The notes under the pieces were generated by a model. That model worked only from the letters and a program-made list of their open reading frames with translations. It did no database searches and was not told where the DNA came from. DNA of 64,000 bases from Nitrospirota bacterium. Its GTDB lineage: Bacteria > Nitrospirota > Leptospirillia > Leptospirillales > Leptospirillaceae. Shown here one piece after another: positions 9,285 through 16,867 of the stretch. Each line of letters starts with the position of its first letter. Within the stretch, counting starts at the first letter, position 1. The translations under genes and the position numbers were made by a program. The DNA lies in contig JAKAYA010000001.1 of assembly GCA_021826965.1 (NCBI GenBank), positions 1 through 64,000 of the forward strand, read 5' to 3'.

Positions 9285-11627
9285 TTATGAAACCTGTCTT
9301 GCGGAAAAATCCCGAACACCCTCCTTCCGGAAAAATTCCGGCAAGGGATGGTCCGGATGCATCCGGGAAAACAGCCGGATCTCAGCGGAAGCCTCTTCTT
9401 CCCGGCCCAGCTCGAGAAGAATTTCGATCAGCCGGATCCGCTCGAAAACCGCTTCCGGCATTTCTTTCAGGTACATCCGGAACACCGGAACCGTTTCCGA
9501 CAACTGCCCCGCCTCCTCCGAGAGACGAGAAAACAGTTCCAGAACCTCTTCCTGCAACGGCTGCAGAAAAAGCGACTGCGCATAATAAAAAAGAGCTTCA
9601 TCTTTTCGATCAAGTTCCCCGCAAGACATGGCAAAACCGGAAAGCGCCTTCCAGGACCCCGGATTCATGTCGAAGGCCATCTTGAACCACAACAGCGCCT
9701 GGGAAGGGTCTCCGGTCAGAAGATCCAGTACCGCCAGTCCCAGAGCTCCGCGTTCGTCCTGTGCCGAGGACAGGACGTCCAGGGAGCGTTCATAAGCTTC
9801 CCTCGCGGTGTCCCACTGCTGTCCGCGACAGGCGATCTCCCCGATACGAATATCGATTTCCGATTTCTCCTCCCGGGACAAAGTCTTGTCCAGGCGTGCT
9901 TCCTGTAATACATCGATCAGTTCCACTCCGGCACCTTCCCCTTCCAGTCGGTCCACATGATCAAAAATGGCCTGGAGCTTCCGGCGGACAACAAACAGAT
10001 ACTGGACAGTAAACAGGTCTTTCAGATCCTCGGCTCCCTGGTCGCGGATCACGACCGATCCCAGATCGATATCGGTCCGTTTTCCGTCCGAAAGCCCTGT
10101 TCCTTCCTGCACCCATCGGAAACGACTGTCGACGTTGGCGGAAACAGACTCCACCCACAACCCCGCCTCGCCCAGAAGTTCAAGCATCGATTCCCGCGTG
10201 AAAAACCGGAGATGGGAGCGATCCAGAATGCCTGCCTCTTCATACCGGAAATGGCCTTCCGCCAGATCCTTCAGAACTTTGTGATAACGAACGTTCGGAA
10301 CCGACATCAGAACGACCCCGGACGGGGAAAGACAATGGAGATAACGGGAGATGAGCGCTCCCGGATCCTGGACGTGTTCGATCACGTCGGCGAAAACGAT
10401 CACGTCGACCGATTCTCTCGGAATGTCCGGAACCCATTGGGTCGCGTCCTCCAAGATGATCCGATCGTAATGAATCTTGGCCTCGTTCGCCCGCAGGGGA
10501 TCTTTTTCGATTCCGACCAGCTCCACGTCCCCCAGGCGCTCCCGGATTCCCCGTCCCATCCGACCGTAGCCGCATCCCACGTCGAGGACATTCCGGGCAC
10601 CCGACGGGATCCGGTCGATCAGTTCTCCGCGTTCTTCCCGATAGTTCCGGGACACGGCCCAGGCAGAAGCCTTCTTCTGGATAAGCTGCGACCAGTTCTC
10701 GACAAATCGGTCGAGCGGAAATCGTTTCGAAACCTCCAGACGGGCATTTTCCCCCAACTCTCCGGCCCTCTCCCGATCCGACAGAAGAAGACGGAGGCAA
10801 TCTCCCAAGGAAGAAGGATCGCCGGACAGGAACCCCGAACGACCGTCGACGACCGGCGAATCGGGATGCTCCAGTGCCACAACGGGCATTCCCGACGCCA
10901 TAGCTTCGAGAAGGGCAAGATTGTACCCGTCTTCGTGAGGGTGGATCGTGGCATGACAATAGACGCGATGCTCCCGGAACAGAGCGGCAAGGTCGCTCTG
11001 GTTTCGCGACATCCGGGCATCGGGAATGGAAGGATTGATGCCGACGACCGTCCGGGGAAGTCCCTTTACCGCCTCTTCCATGACCCTGTACCCCAACATC
11101 AAGTCCCTTTCCTTCAAGAAGTTTCCGACCTGAAGGACAGCCGAACGGGCGCCCGTCCAGGGGCCCCATTCGGCGAGATCCACACCGGGAAGAATGACCG
11201 GTCCGTCGACTCCCCAGTTTTTCCGCTTGGATTCGGAAATCGAAACGATTTCAAGATCGGGGACCATCCGGACGAGATTTTGGAACCAGTCGAGATACCC
11301 CTGTCTGTCCACGGCGTTTCCTCCGAGGGCGATCATCGTATCCAGACGATTGTGGAGGACCAGGATCTGGGGAACTGGCGAATCCATCGTCGAAAGAAGG
11401 TCGGACGGGTCGTGCGCGATGATCAGATCGAACCGTTCCTTGCGAAGATCTTCCAGGGCATCCTTGAGTGTCACCAGTCGGCTTCCACGAGGACATGGCC
11501 GGAATTCGTGCATCCAGCGGTCATATCCCCCCTTGCTCCTTTCCACGATGGTCAATGCGATCCCCGGAATCTTCCCCAGAAGGGCAATGTACCCCTCATG
11601 CCAGTTAAACGTGAGTATGTTCGTCAT
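9285..11627 (-). CDS. Multidomain GT4 glycosyltransferase - SAM methyltransferase - TPR protein
   Basis: Predicted 780-aa fusion. ATG 11627 has AAGGAG at good spacing; the longer track start has no family support. Residues about 1-340 are a GT-B glycosyltransferase (family 4-like), with HEDGYNLALLEAMASGMPVVALEHPD as the donor-sugar signature. Residues about 355-500 are a class I SAM methyltransferase (VLDVGCGYGRMGRGI, then FADVIEHVQDPGALI). The rest (about 560-780) consists of TPR-like helical repeats (ALLWFKMAFDMNPGSWKALSGFAMSCGELDRKDEALFYYAQSLFLQP). Such fusions suggest one scaffold that adds and methylates a sugar, with the TPRs binding the protein acceptor; that role is inference. Confidence 0.82.
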   Translation of the reverse strand: MTNILTFNWHEGYIALLGKIPGIALTIVERSKGGYDRWMHEFRPCPRGSRLVTLKDALEDLRKERFDLIIAHDPSDLLSTMDSPVPQILVLHNRLDTMIALGGNAVDRQGYLDWFQNLVRMVPDLEIVSISESKRKNWGVDGPVILPGVDLAEWGPWTGARSAVLQVGNFLKERDLMLGYRVMEEAVKGLPRTVVGINPSIPDARMSRNQSDLAALFREHRVYCHATIHPHEDGYNLALLEAMASGMPVVALEHPDSPVVDGRSGFLSGDPSSLGDCLRLLLSDRERAGELGENARLEVSKRFPLDRFVENWSQLIQKKASAWAVSRNYREERGELIDRIPSGARNVLDVGCGYGRMGRGIRERLGDVELVGIEKDPLRANEAKIHYDRIILEDATQWVPDIPRESVDVIVFADVIEHVQDPGALISRYLHCLSPSGVVLMSVPNVRYHKVLKDLAEGHFRYEEAGILDRSHLRFFTRESMLELLGEAGLWVESVSANVDSRFRWVQEGTGLSDGKRTDIDLGSVVIRDQGAEDLKDLFTVQYLFVVRRKLQAIFDHVDRLEGEGAGVELIDVLQEARLDKTLSREEKSEIDIRIGEIACRGQQWDTAREAYERSLDVLSSAQDERGALGLAVLDLLTGDPSQALLWFKMAFDMNPGSWKALSGFAMSCGELDRKDEALFYYAQSLFLQPLQEEVLELFSRLSEEAGQLSETVPVFRMYLKEMPEAVFERIRLIEILLELGREEEASAEIRLFSRMHPDHPLPEFFRKEGVRDFSARQVS

Positions 11628-12585
11628 GTTCGGCTCCTTCCGGCACACATGAAGAGGATTCAGGTGAGGAACCCAGAACGGACACCATCGTCCGGGCCCG
11701 GTGCAGATAGGTATGGGACGCGAGAACTTTTTGACGCCCGGAGGCAGCAAGCCGCCATCTCCGCTCCGGGTCTTCCAGGAGACTCCGAACAGTTTCGATC
11801 ATAGACCGGTCGTCGTAGATGGCTAAGTCCTCTCCGGGAACAAAAAGTTCCCGAAGTCCCGGAACATCATCTGTCAGCAAACATTTCCCGATGGCGAGGC
11901 TTTCGAATACACGCATATTGAGGTCATTTTTGACGGAGGCGTTGAAAAGGATCCTGCCGCTCGAAAGGAACCGGGCCATTTCCGAGAGGAACACCCGGTC
12001 CGTCCGGACGGAAAATCGGGTCGAGAGTCTTTTCAGCCGCCGGGTGCGTTCCTGCAAGGGGCTCTGGATACTTCCGGCAAAGGTCACATCGACGTCTTCT
12101 TCCACGGGATATGGACAATGGATGTCGGGGTCACATGCCAGAGGCAACCAGACCACCGGTCTGTCCAGAACCGTCTGAAACAGGGGAACAAAGGCTTTTT
12201 GCGCCAGAAACACCACATCGAATTCCCGGGCCATCGCCAGATGGGAATCGGCATGCAGATGGGTGTCAATCAGATAACAGGCCTTCAGGCATTCGATCTG
12301 CTTCAGGAAAGCAAACCTGTAAAGGATCCCGGATTCGACAAACAGGAAGACATCGGGACTCCAGAAGGCGGGCAGGCCATCCTGCAATTCCCCGATACTT
12401 CCTTCTTCCAGAACGATGTCGTGCGGTTTCCGGGCAGAAAGAAGCGGCAGGAGATTCCAGGATCGAAAAACATCCTCTCCTGCCGTCGGACCGTATGTGA
12501 CGACGGACGCCACGCGCCGGAGAGCTTTTTCCAGAAAGACTCCGGTCGTATGAGGAATGGACGTGTAACTGAGCAAGAGGTTCAT
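11605..12585 (-). CDS. CgeB-like glycosyltransferase, first gene of the island
   Basis: Predicted 326-aa enzyme starting at ATG 12585 (MNLLLSYTSIPHTTGVFLEKAL), with GGAGGA six bases upstream; the track start at 12627 is too long. CgeB-type features are IDTHLHADSHLAMAREFDVVFLAQK, the WLPLACDPDIH turn, VTFAGSIQSP, and RILFNASVKNDLNMRVFESLAIGKCLLTDDV near the C-terminus. It is about half the size of the other CgeB protein, corresponding to the catalytic part without a long N-terminal domain. Its 3' end overlaps the next gene by 23 bp. It directly follows a sigma-54 promoter element, making it the promoter-proximal gene of the island. Confidence 0.8.
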   Translation of the reverse strand: MNLLLSYTSIPHTTGVFLEKALRRVASVVTYGPTAGEDVFRSWNLLPLLSARKPHDIVLEEGSIGELQDGLPAFWSPDVFLFVESGILYRFAFLKQIECLKACYLIDTHLHADSHLAMAREFDVVFLAQKAFVPLFQTVLDRPVVWLPLACDPDIHCPYPVEEDVDVTFAGSIQSPLQERTRRLKRLSTRFSVRTDRVFLSEMARFLSSGRILFNASVKNDLNMRVFESLAIGKCLLTDDVPGLRELFVPGEDLAIYDDRSMIETVRSLLEDPERRWRLAASGRQKVLASHTYLHRARTMVSVLGSSPESSSCVPEGAEHDEHTHV

Positions 12586-12629
12586 GAGGTCTCCTCCGTG
12601 GATGACTCTCCCGAATTTTCTCTTCAATA

Positions 12630-12645
12630 AGCAATGTTTATGCCA
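12630..12645 (-). promoter_or_regulatory. Sigma-54 (-24/-12) promoter of the glycosyltransferase island
   Basis: Minus-strand TGGCATAAACATTGCT matches the sigma-54 consensus TGGCAC-N5-TTGC with exact GG-N10-GC spacing. It lies about 45 bp before the first glycosyltransferase ATG, with an AT-rich stretch upstream suited to activator binding and bending. A near-identical element precedes flgF. Confidence 0.8.
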
Positions 12646-12707
12646 AATAAAAAATACATGTTTTTAAACAGGATAGTAAAAACGGGAAAGACAGGCAGGA
12701 AGTCTCT

Positions 12708-12744
12708 GGAAAAAATTTCCCGGAAAGACGGAAAGTTTTTCCGG
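12708..12744 (-). terminator. Rho-independent terminator after the fliD-fliS-small-gene operon
   Basis: On the minus strand CCGGAAA-(11 nt)-TTTCCGG is followed by GAAATTTTTT, a 7-bp stem with a T-run, 15 bp after the stop of the 114-aa gene. It separates the flagellar transcript from the sigma-54 element of the glycosylation island. Confidence 0.65.
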
Positions 12745-12758
12745 TCAACGCTGAAGGT

Positions 12759-13103
12759 TCAGGCGGAAGAGGAAAGGCCAGCGGAGTCTGAAACCGGTTT
12801 GTTCTTTCGATAAGGGTGGGCAGCGATCCGGGAAACCCGGGCGATTTCCCGGGCGAGTGGACCGTCCTTGGCCGAAAAGGGAAGGAGAAGTTGCTTGAGT
12901 TTTTCCATCCGGTGGTAGCGGACGAGATTGACGGAGAGGTCGGTGGAAACAGGAGAGCAATCCCGGGACAAGAGATGCTCCAGGGGACGAAAATCGAATT
13001 CCAGAATCCGCTCGAACGACGTTCGTCCGAGGTCTTCCGGATCGAGGAAATTCAGAGCCGATTCCAACAGATTGTCATATTCTTGACATTCCTCGTCTTC
13101 CAT
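12759..13103 (-). CDS. Small unknown protein downstream of fliS (possible flagellar chaperone)
   Basis: Predicted 114-aa, mostly helical protein with an acidic N-terminus (MEDEECQEYDNLLESALNFLDPED) and no signal or membrane segment. It starts 6 bp after the fliS stop. The position fliD-fliS-X is the usual place for a FliT-type chaperone and the size fits, but no clear FliT motif is visible, so that role is only positional inference. Confidence 0.65.
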   Translation of the reverse strand: MEDEECQEYDNLLESALNFLDPEDLGRTSFERILEFDFRPLEHLLSRDCSPVSTDLSVNLVRYHRMEKLKQLLLPFSAKDGPLAREIARVSRIAAHPYRKNKPVSDSAGLSSSA

Positions 13104-13109
13104 ACGCTT

Positions 13110-13568
13110 TTATCCCTTCATCGAAAGGCGCTGACCCACGGTACGCCCGGCCGGTGCGGACGACGGGGAAAAAGAAGGAACAGATGCGGACGACGGAACC
13201 ATCCCGGAAGCTTGTTTCCAGGTTTCGAGAAGGTCTTCCAGGATCTTTCGGACCGGCTGGAGGCGCTCCGGTTCGTCCTTGAGGTTCGCAACGGTGATTT
13301 CTTCGATCAGGAACATGTAAAGCGCAAGAAGCCGGGGAACCCAGTCGAGCTGCTCCTGTCCCTCCAGCGCGACCGCCAGTTCTCCCAGAATCGCCGTTGC
13401 GCGCATGACGGCGTCACTCCTTTTGGGAATATTCTTCTCGCGAATGCCTTCTTCAAGAATCTGGATTGCCCGGATGGCGCCTTCGTAAAGACGGATCAGC
13501 AGTTCGGCCGGCGTAATGGTATGCTCGACGGCGCTCTGGTAAGCAAGAATTGGCATCCCTTTGGACAT
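13110..13568 (-). CDS. fliS: Flagellar export chaperone FliS
   Basis: Predicted 152-aa flagellin chaperone that binds the C-terminal helix of flagellin in the cytoplasm, prevents premature polymerisation and hands it to the export gate. Recognisable family features are the N-terminal YQSAVEHTITPAELLIRLYEGAIRAI and the helical body (LLALYMFLIEEITVANLKDEPERLQPVRKILEDLLETWKQA). The start follows AGGAGAGTCGTTC. A Ser/Pro/Ala-rich tail (about residues 125-145) is a little longer than usual. It lies between fliD and the small gene in one operon. Confidence 0.93.
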   Translation of the reverse strand: MSKGMPILAYQSAVEHTITPAELLIRLYEGAIRAIQILEEGIREKNIPKRSDAVMRATAILGELAVALEGQEQLDWVPRLLALYMFLIEEITVANLKDEPERLQPVRKILEDLLETWKQASGMVPSSASVPSFSPSSAPAGRTVGQRLSMKG

Positions 13569-13593
13569 GAACGACTCTCCTGGTCAGAAGCCT

Positions 13594-15033
13594 TCAGAGA
13601 CTGCCCTGGGCAATCTGTTGGCGGACATAGTTCTGGCGGGCGTTCAGTCCGCCCAGCACTCCCTGCAGGTTTGCATATTTGTCCTCCAGACGCTCCCGAA
13701 GATCGGCAATCTCGTCCTGTTTTCTCTCGACTTGCTTTTCCATGGCCCGGGACTGGGAACCGATGGCCTGCTGCTCTCCATAGATCGGTCCGTTTGCCGG
13801 ATTGGTCAACTCCACCGCGATGTCGTGAAGATGGGTGATCAACCCGGGATGGGCGGACGAACCCGCAAGAAGGTCCGACACGCCCCGATAGTCGGAAGAC
13901 AACGCCCTGTCAAACTTCTGGCTGTCATAAGCCAGACGACCATTCCGCTGGAAGGTAATACCGATGTCCGCCAGCGTACGGTAGCGGCCGTCTCCTCCCC
14001 CGGAAGCCGTCAGCGCGGTCGCGAGACGATTCCGGATGTCGGTGGCGGTAAAGGATCCCAAAAGAGGTCCGGCCTGACCGGTCATCTTGTTGAAACCGGA
14101 AAACTTCTCGATCGAATCAACGAGATCGTTATAGGTCTTCACGAAACGGGTGAGGTTGACCGAAACCTTCTTGCGGTCGTGGACGATTGAGAGACCGACG
14201 GGAACCTGTCCGGTCGGCCTCCGGAGATGGAGAATTGTACCAGGAACGGCATCCTTGACATCGTTCGAAGCGGAAACGACCGGAACCCCGTCCACGGTCA
14301 GATGGGCAAGCGAAGCCTTCTGGACGGTCCGAAACGACAATCCGATCCCTTCCGTGCCTTCGACTGAAAAATTGAGGCCGTTTCGGCTCGACGACAGGGA
14401 AAGGGAGTAGGGAGCGCCGGGTTGTCCTGTCCTCATGACCATCGCATGGACCCCGATATGGGCATTGTTGATAGCTCCTGCAAGATCCTGCAGGGTGAAT
14501 CCCGTGTCCTGGTCGATACGCACTTTTTTGTACTCTCCCCCCACCAGCCGGTCCCCGATCAGGAAGGTCATGATCCCGTGCGACAGGGCCCCGTCGGGAG
14601 GAATATTCAGAACGGACGTACGATCGGCGTCCCGGACCCCGGAGGACACGGCAACGCCCGGACGGGCGAGAGAGTCCACCACAACATCGTGATGGCCGAT
14701 GGCAGCGTTGTCCGTCGCCGTGACGGCAAAACCGGAGTGAGCCGGCACAACCGGCTTGAAGACGTTGAAATTGCCCTCGAGATGGAGACTGGAACTGGCA
14801 TCCCGGAAACCTTCCAGTTTCTTTTCGATCTGCGACCAGATCGCTTGCTGGTTCTCGAGACGGGCCTGGGATTCTTCCATCTGCACCAGGGGAAGACTCG
14901 CCGACTTCACCGACGCTTCCACCAGGGCATCGGTGTCGAGATTCTGGCTGAGAGCCGCCATGTTGGAAATCTTGACCCGACCGTCTCCCTGTCCAGAAGG
15001 CAAAGATCCGAGATTACCCGAAATTCCGCTCAC
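13594..15033 (-). CDS. fliD: Flagellar hook-associated protein 2 / filament cap FliD
   Basis: Predicted 479-aa filament cap protein. I place the start at GTG 15033 (MSGISGNLGSLPSGQG), eight bases after GGAGG; the track start runs upstream into non-family sequence. The N-terminal FliD_N region includes LSQNLDTDALVEASVKSASLPLVQMEESQARLENQQAIWSQIEKKL. The C-terminal coiled coil (QSRAMEKQVERKQDEIADLRERLEDKYANLQGVLGGLNARQNYV) is the usual FliD end. It works with FliS downstream and with flagellin upstream, from which it is separated by an inverted repeat. Confidence 0.93.
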   Translation of the reverse strand: MSGISGNLGSLPSGQGDGRVKISNMAALSQNLDTDALVEASVKSASLPLVQMEESQARLENQQAIWSQIEKKLEGFRDASSSLHLEGNFNVFKPVVPAHSGFAVTATDNAAIGHHDVVVDSLARPGVAVSSGVRDADRTSVLNIPPDGALSHGIMTFLIGDRLVGGEYKKVRIDQDTGFTLQDLAGAINNAHIGVHAMVMRTGQPGAPYSLSLSSSRNGLNFSVEGTEGIGLSFRTVQKASLAHLTVDGVPVVSASNDVKDAVPGTILHLRRPTGQVPVGLSIVHDRKKVSVNLTRFVKTYNDLVDSIEKFSGFNKMTGQAGPLLGSFTATDIRNRLATALTASGGGDGRYRTLADIGITFQRNGRLAYDSQKFDRALSSDYRGVSDLLAGSSAHPGLITHLHDIAVELTNPANGPIYGEQQAIGSQSRAMEKQVERKQDEIADLRERLEDKYANLQGVLGGLNARQNYVRQQIAQGSL

Positions 15034-15076
15034 ACCTCGTTCCTCCCGGAGGGGGTTACATCCGTTCCAAGCCCTG

Positions 15077-15113
15077 GAGGCCAGCCTTTCCATAGACCGA
15101 TATGGCTGGCCTC
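15077..15113 (-). terminator. Inverted repeat between flagellin 1 and fliD
   Basis: A perfect 10-bp repeat GAGGCCAGCC/GGCTGGCCTC with a 17-nt loop sits about 20 bp after the flagellin stop and 44 bp before the fliD start. No T-run follows, so it is more likely a partial terminator or 3' stabiliser that lets flagellin mRNA exceed fliD mRNA than a full stop. That function is inferred. Confidence 0.5.
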
Positions 15114-15134
15114 ATTTGGGTTTGGGCACTTTCC

Positions 15135-15962
15135 TTAAGGGAGCAGCTTTATAGCAGCCTGAGGAACAAGATTCGCCTGGGCCAAGACCGCTGCTCCGGA
15201 TTGCGACAGAATCTGTCTTTTGGTAAAGGCTGCTGTCTCGGATGCAAAGTTGACATCCTTGATTCCCGCCCGGGACGCCTGAACGTTCGTTGTCGCGTTC
15301 GTCAGATTCCGGATCGTCCATTCCATCCGGTTCTGGATCGCGCCGATACCACCCTGGACGGCGTTGATCCGGTCCAGAGCCTTATCAAGATTGTCGACCG
15401 CATTTTTGGCGTTTTGCCGGTTCAAAATGTTCGTTGAACGGATTCCCAGCGTACCGGAATCCATTTTTCCGATGTTGACCGTCAACCGATCGTTGATGGT
15501 GGTGTAGATACCGACATGGAACTTGAAGGCACCGTGGGAACCGTCCATGAGCCTCATTCCGTTGAAGTCGGTGACCTTTGCGATACGGGTGACTTCGGAA
15601 TTGAGATGCTGGTACTCCTGGTTCAACACCTTCAGATCCTTTTCGGAGTAGGTGCTGTTGGCCGCCTGGATGGCCAGCTGGCGCATCTTGAGGAGAATTG
15701 TGTTGTCGGTCTGCAGAGCTCCGTTGGCCGTCTGAAGAAGATGGGCACCGTCGTTGGCGTTCCGGATGGCGGCGTTGTAGCTCATCATTTGAGCTCCCAT
15801 CCGCTGGGAAATGGCATATCCGGCCGGATCGTCTGCCGGCGAATTGACCCTGTACCCGGAAGAAAGCCGACCGATATGCTTGTTCAGGGCTTCCTGCGTC
15901 CGGTTCAGGTTGTACTGGGCGTTCATCGACGCAATATTGTCATTGATGATCAAACCACTCAT
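15135..15962 (-). CDS. fliC: Flagellin 1
   Basis: Predicted 275-aa filament subunit. Start at ATG 15962 (MSGLIINDNIASMNAQYNLNRTQEAL) with AAGGAGGG upstream; the track ORF is over-extended. It has the conserved D0/D1 N-terminus (IGRLSSGYRVNSPADDPAGYAISQRM) and C-terminus (VNFASETAAFTKRQILSQSGAAVLAQANLVPQAAIKLLP) joined by a short middle, so it lacks the outer D2/D3 domains. It has its own sigma-28-like promoter and a ~140-nt leader with a hairpin placing GGA in the loop just upstream of the Shine-Dalgarno. A second flagellin lies at 20535-21395. Confidence 0.95.
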   Translation of the reverse strand: MSGLIINDNIASMNAQYNLNRTQEALNKHIGRLSSGYRVNSPADDPAGYAISQRMGAQMMSYNAAIRNANDGAHLLQTANGALQTDNTILLKMRQLAIQAANSTYSEKDLKVLNQEYQHLNSEVTRIAKVTDFNGMRLMDGSHGAFKFHVGIYTTINDRLTVNIGKMDSGTLGIRSTNILNRQNAKNAVDNLDKALDRINAVQGGIGAIQNRMEWTIRNLTNATTNVQASRAGIKDVNFASETAAFTKRQILSQSGAAVLAQANLVPQAAIKLLP

Positions 15963-15966
15963 GATT

Positions 15967-16004
15967 CCCTCCTTGGTGTTGGTACCGGTCCAATCCGTGG
16001 ACCG
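15967..16004 (-). promoter_or_regulatory. Candidate CsrA-binding leader of flagellin 1 (GGA-loop hairpin plus Shine-Dalgarno)
   Basis: On the flagellin mRNA CGGUCCA-CGGAU-UGGACCG forms a perfect 7-bp stem (15986-16004) with GGA in the loop (ACGGAU), then 11 nt, then AAGGAGGG next to AUG. CsrA/RsmE proteins typically bind GGA in hairpin loops, with a second site at the Shine-Dalgarno. The csrA and fliW genes lie immediately upstream, as in the Bacillus hag system. Structure is seen; regulation is inferred. Confidence 0.6.
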
Positions 16005-16107
16005 ATAATGCAATCTGTTTCGGGGAGCGCTCCGAACCCTCCTTTCCTGGCGCCCGGTTGGCTTCACGGGGGGGTGACTCTCGGGGTCAGGCCCTCCGTC
16101 AGGTTCC

Positions 16108-16135
16108 TTATCGGAACCCGTGTCTAAAAACTTTA
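16108..16135 (-). promoter_or_regulatory. Sigma-28 (FliA-type) promoter of flagellin 1
   Basis: Minus strand TAAAGTTT-N12-TCCGATAA is close to the FliA consensus TAAAGTTT-N11-GCCGATAA (one nt longer spacer, 7/8 in the -10). It overlaps the fliW stop codon and would give a leader of about 140 nt ahead of the flagellin ATG. Confidence 0.72.
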
Positions 16136-16564
16136 ACGGTTTTCCTGCTCTTCCAGCAGAGGGAACCGCAACCAGTCTTCTTCTTCGAAAAGAACCATCT
16201 GACGCCCGGACCTGTCCGGCATCCGGACAACAAGCGGCCCTTGAAGGTTGGCCGTCATCGAGTCGGCCGAAAGCATCGTCACGATCACGAGAGAGAGAAT
16301 GTCCCGCCCCTGGAAAAACGGATCGTTGAGAGAAGCCTTCACCCTCTCCCGGTATCCGGTGACCAGATTGTCGGGATCCATGACCACAAAGGCGAGAGAC
16401 GGGTCGTCCAGAGACTGCAGCCAGTAAAAAATGTTCGGGTCTCCGGTTTCCAAAAGATAGAAGCGGCAGGCCTGGGGAAAGCCCGGAAGACCCTCGGGAA
16501 AATGGAGGATCTTTTCGGGATCGACGGGGATCCGCCCAAATCGGGTCGTCTGAAAGTCGTTCAC
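16133..16564 (-). CDS. fliW: Flagellar assembly factor FliW
   Basis: Predicted 143-aa beta-barrel protein that in studied bacteria binds either flagellin or CsrA: free flagellin releases CsrA, which then blocks flagellin translation. Family features are ILHFPEGLPGFPQACRFYLLE, NIFYWLQSLDDPSLAFVVMDP and the DILSLVIVTM...TANLQGPLVV segment. It starts at GTG 16564, whose GTGA overlaps the csrA stop, so the two are translationally coupled. Flagellin 1 follows directly. Confidence 0.93.
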   Translation of the reverse strand: MNDFQTTRFGRIPVDPEKILHFPEGLPGFPQACRFYLLETGDPNIFYWLQSLDDPSLAFVVMDPDNLVTGYRERVKASLNDPFFQGRDILSLVIVTMLSADSMTANLQGPLVVRMPDRSGRQMVLFEEEDWLRFPLLEEQENR

Positions 16565-16842
16565 TTTTTCGTCCCCCCGTTTCCGGATTCGTCCTTCTGT
16601 CGGGGAAGTGTCCCCGAAGAAGAAAATTTCCGGACAAGGATTTCCATCTGATCCGGCGTCACCGTTGTCGCTTTTCTGTTCTCTTCCATGATTTTCTCCC
16701 AGACCTCATCCCGGTGGATGGACAGGTCGGCAGGGGCTTCGATCCCTAGCCGCACCTGGGACCCCTTGACCTCGAGCACGACGATCCGGATATTGTCGCC
16801 CACCTTGATGCCTTCTCCGGTTTTTCTCGTCAGGATTAAAAT
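16561..16842 (-). CDS. csrA: Carbon storage regulator CsrA, apparently starting at ATT
   Basis: RNA-binding translational regulator. The track ORF begins at an internal GTG (VGDN), which would remove the first beta strand. In frame upstream the sequence encodes [ATT]-L-I-L-T-R-K-T-G-E-G-I-K, the near-invariant CsrA N-terminus, with AGGAGG six bases before the ATT at 16842-16840. No ATG, GTG or TTG is in frame between here and the flgL stop. From ATT the protein is about 93 aa, longer than the usual ~60-75 because of a C-terminal tail (KFSSSGTLPRQKDESGNGGTKK). The operon order flgL-csrA-fliW-flagellin points to control of flagellin translation. ATT is a rare, IF3-sensitive start. Confidence 0.88.
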   Translation of the reverse strand: MLILTRKTGEGIKVGDNIRIVVLEVKGSQVRLGIEAPADLSIHRDEVWEKIMEENRKATTVTPDQMEILVRKFSSSGTLPRQKDESGNGGTKK

Positions 16843-16867
16843 GTCAGACCTCCTTGTCCACTGCGTG

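Noticed and set aside
7577-9585. Long plus-strand ORFs of 496 and 542 aa
   Set aside because: They lie antisense to the GT9 gene, have Arg/Pro/Ser-rich composition typical of GC-rich shadow frames, and show no domain motif or suitable ribosome-binding site.
15963-16132. Sigma-54 element in front of flagellin 1
   Set aside because: GCAATCTGTTTCGGG has the -12 part but no GG at the right -24 spacing; a sigma-28-like element explains the gene better.
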